A stretch of DNA of 64,000 bases from Bimastos eiseni. Taxonomy: Eukaryota > Annelida > Clitellata > Crassiclitellata > Lumbricidae. The first letter of the stretch is position 1. Each line of letters starts with the position of its first letter. Under the pieces are notes generated by a model, which saw only the letters and a list, made by a program, of their open reading frames with translations, was not told where the DNA came from and did no database searches. Positions 55,289 through 64,000 of the stretch are shown one piece after another. The DNA is taken from contig OY365812.1 of NCBI GenBank assembly GCA_959347315.1, forward strand, positions 1,916,185 to 1,980,184, in the 5' to 3' direction. Made by a program: the position numbers and the translations under genes.

Positions 55289-56532
55289 CAACCTCTGGGA
55301 CTAATTTAAGTCTTAGCTATTCCCATTGACCCCACACATCCTCAAAAGAATATAAAGCTGGAGGACAATGTCAAAACAGACAAGCTGTAAGGCTGGGCAC
55401 AAAATTGAATAGTAGATTATTTTTTGGGGATCACCTGCCTGGATAAAGCCCTTATTTGATTTACCTGTATATAAATTCACATATAATATGACTAGTGTAC
55501 AGACCTCCAACAGCCCAATGCCCATTGAAATGCTGTCAGGATCCTATGGACAACCAATAACCCATAAAACTAAGACAAACAATGTTTAATTGGAGGACAG
55601 CTTTAATGCAAACAATCCATATGGAGCCAATGCTAAACAAAAGTCACATCAGCTTAAATTAAGCGCCTTAATGCCATTCAACTGCAATTATATAGCACCA
55701 ATAGACACGACTGGAACCAGAGGAGTTCCAGCACGAGATGAGCTGGTGTTGATAATCCAGTGTTTGGGCAACACATCGCAAATATCACAAAACAATAAGA
55801 TCAAACAAACAAGACACCACAAAGGAGTCTGGGAGTAAATAGGTCAGCTTATAACATTGGAAGACATCAACTTAAATCTAGGGCAAGTCAACCCATATAA
55901 ATATAACATTTATGCGAAAACATGAATTCTGGGCGCTGAGAATTCTTATTGAGCAGAAATATTGATGCTTTCCCAGTCTGAGACACATACAGCTATGATC
56001 AAGGGAAGATCACTACCAGATTACTTTAATTCTTAGACAATTCTTAGAAAATAATTTCCAACGAAGTCACAAAATCGAAACAAAAACATTGAGCCAAAAT
56101 CACAGAAACAAATCAACATTTCTTAGTCCAAAAGTGAATGAACTCTGTATCAATAAGAGCCACAAACTATGCACAATAACAATAGCACCTTCTTGTAAAT
56201 CTCAACAATAAATAAGGTATGACTTAAGTAAACTACCAAATCCTGTCATCAAGATTTTAAAACAATAACAGCACAAATGGATTCTATAAAACTGCATGTC
56301 ATTAAGTAAAATTATAATACTTAAAAACTGCAAGCTGCAAATTCTTCAAGCTAACTCACAAACACTTTAAAATCGGACACTAAATATATACATTCAGTTG
56401 ATTGTGTATTTGCAGGTCAAGTAAATTAGCATCACAATTAGTACATACTTAAATGATATCTTAACTAAGGCCGTCAAAAAATGTTGAAATCACGGCCCAG
56501 GTATCCGTCAACTCACGGGGCGGATACCCGAC

Positions 56533-57085
56533 TGCGCGGATATTTAAATTAATTCTGAAATACATCCACCAGAAGAAAACTGTTTTGAAATAGCCTTTGC
56601 AGAGGGCTTTTAGGGTGAGACTCTCATACCACACCATCATAAAATCCAAACTGTGCACAAATACCTCAAGAAGACAAGCTTCTTAATACGACTATTCTGA
56701 AATAGATCCAGGAAAAAGCAGAATCTGTTTTGAAATTACCCCTGGGAGAGACTTTTATGGGAGACTCTGTGTCACACTACATTAGCATTAAGATCAAAAC
56801 TGTGCACAAATACCTACTAAAGACTACAAGTTCATTAATATGACTATTCTGAAATAGATTCCCCAGCAGAAGAATCTGTTTTGAAATAGTCTCCAAGGGA
56901 GACTCTTGGGGGGAGACTCTGTCATGCCACACCGGCATTAAAATCAACACCAGCATTAAAATCAAAACCGGCATTAAAATCAACATCGGCATTAAAATCA
57001 ACACCGGCATTAAAATCAACATCGGCATTAAAATCAACATCGGCATTAAAATCAACACCGGCATTAAAATCAAAACCGTGCACAA
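56533..57085 (+). repeat. Three approximately 140-bp tandem units with nested 18-bp minisatellite
   Basis: Each unit begins near ATTCTGAAATA and contains CTGTTTTGAAATA, GGGAGACTCT-like text and a CATTAAAATCAA motif, then GTGCACAAATACCT. In units 1 and 2 (to about 56680 and 56822) the CATTAAAATCAA-like motif occurs once. In unit 3 it has expanded to eight 18-bp copies (ACCGGCATTAAAATCAAC, 56930-57070). It lies about 100 bp past the EEF1A stop codon, so it may be in the 3' UTR. Confidence 0.88.
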
Positions 57086-57189
57086 ATACCTAAAGACTAG
57101 AAGATCTTAAATATGTTGTCATCAAACTCATCCGTCAAGAAGGCAACGAAATCACAGCAACTCCAAAAGTTAAATGGTCGACACAAACC

Positions 57190-64000
<6,811 letters not shown>

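Larger units (their letters stand above)
51872..57189. other. Intergenic region zinc-finger gene / EEF1A
   Basis: No recognised gene. It holds the 35-bp tandem array at 52365, RTE-like tail repeats at 53625 and 54125, a SINE at 54255, a fold-back MITE at 54605 and the tandem repeats at 56533-57085. The 5' UTR and promoter of the zinc-finger gene must lie near 51.9-52.3 kb. EEF1A 3' UTR sequence occupies the last part. Confidence 0.5.

Overview
The window is a piece of an invertebrate animal genome. The genes are split by spliceosomal introns with GT-AG borders (one looks GC-AG), they encode conserved metazoan proteins, and most of the remaining DNA is simple repeats and decayed transposable elements. 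I cannot fix the phylum from sequence alone. The mix of tRNA-headed SINEs, CR1/Jockey/RTE-like LINE pieces, hAT-like and fold-back MITEs and TAGGCCTA octamers points to a repeat-rich marine-type invertebrate, but that is inference.

Five protein genes can be built exon by exon. (1) A two-exon COX17-like copper chaperone gene, + strand, 2741-4212. (2) An RBM24/RBM38-type RNA-binding protein gene, + strand, first coding exon at 11817 and last at 21121-21445; an internal exon is probably missing from my model. (3) DLAT, the E2 acetyltransferase of mitochondrial pyruvate dehydrogenase, + strand, 14 coding exons, 33605-46861, 630 residues. (4) A ten-finger C2H2 zinc-finger gene, - strand, 49933-51862, tail-to-tail with DLAT. 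(5) EEF1A (translation elongation factor 1-alpha), - strand, six coding exons, 63041 down to 57190, 463 residues. Splice phases agree at every junction of DLAT, EEF1A, COX17 and the zinc-finger gene.

Layout: 1-2740 holds old repeats and a hAT-like MITE piece. 4.2-7.3 kb is intergenic with SINE/LINE tails. 7.4-11.4 kb is a run of very long strand-biased microsatellites (GAGT, TTTATGTC, CATC, AGAC, CA/CT) just upstream of RBM24, and intron 2 of that gene holds 975 bp of nearly pure CAT repeat. CRE-like palindromes lie on both sides of RBM24 exon 1, and a dense cluster of CCAAT boxes follows its stop codon. 26.3-32.1 kb holds a direct duplication of about 1.2-1.3 kb around a broken LINE and a 200-base assembly gap. 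DLAT introns contain a complete 813-bp hAT-type MITE with a perfect 8-bp target duplication, LINE pieces, and one arm of a near-identical 97-bp inverted repeat whose partner is in the 3' flank. Between the zinc-finger gene and EEF1A are SINEs, a 680-bp fold-back MITE and nested tandem repeats.

The genes do not form an operon. COX17 and DLAT both serve mitochondrial energy metabolism (cytochrome c oxidase assembly, acetyl-CoA supply), but I see no sign that they are co-regulated. I found no undescribed multi-gene system. The most unusual items are the COX17-like protein lacking one of the two adjacent copper-binding cysteines, a fourfold tandem copy of the EEF1A exon 5 splice donor, and the regulatory-motif clusters around RBM24.
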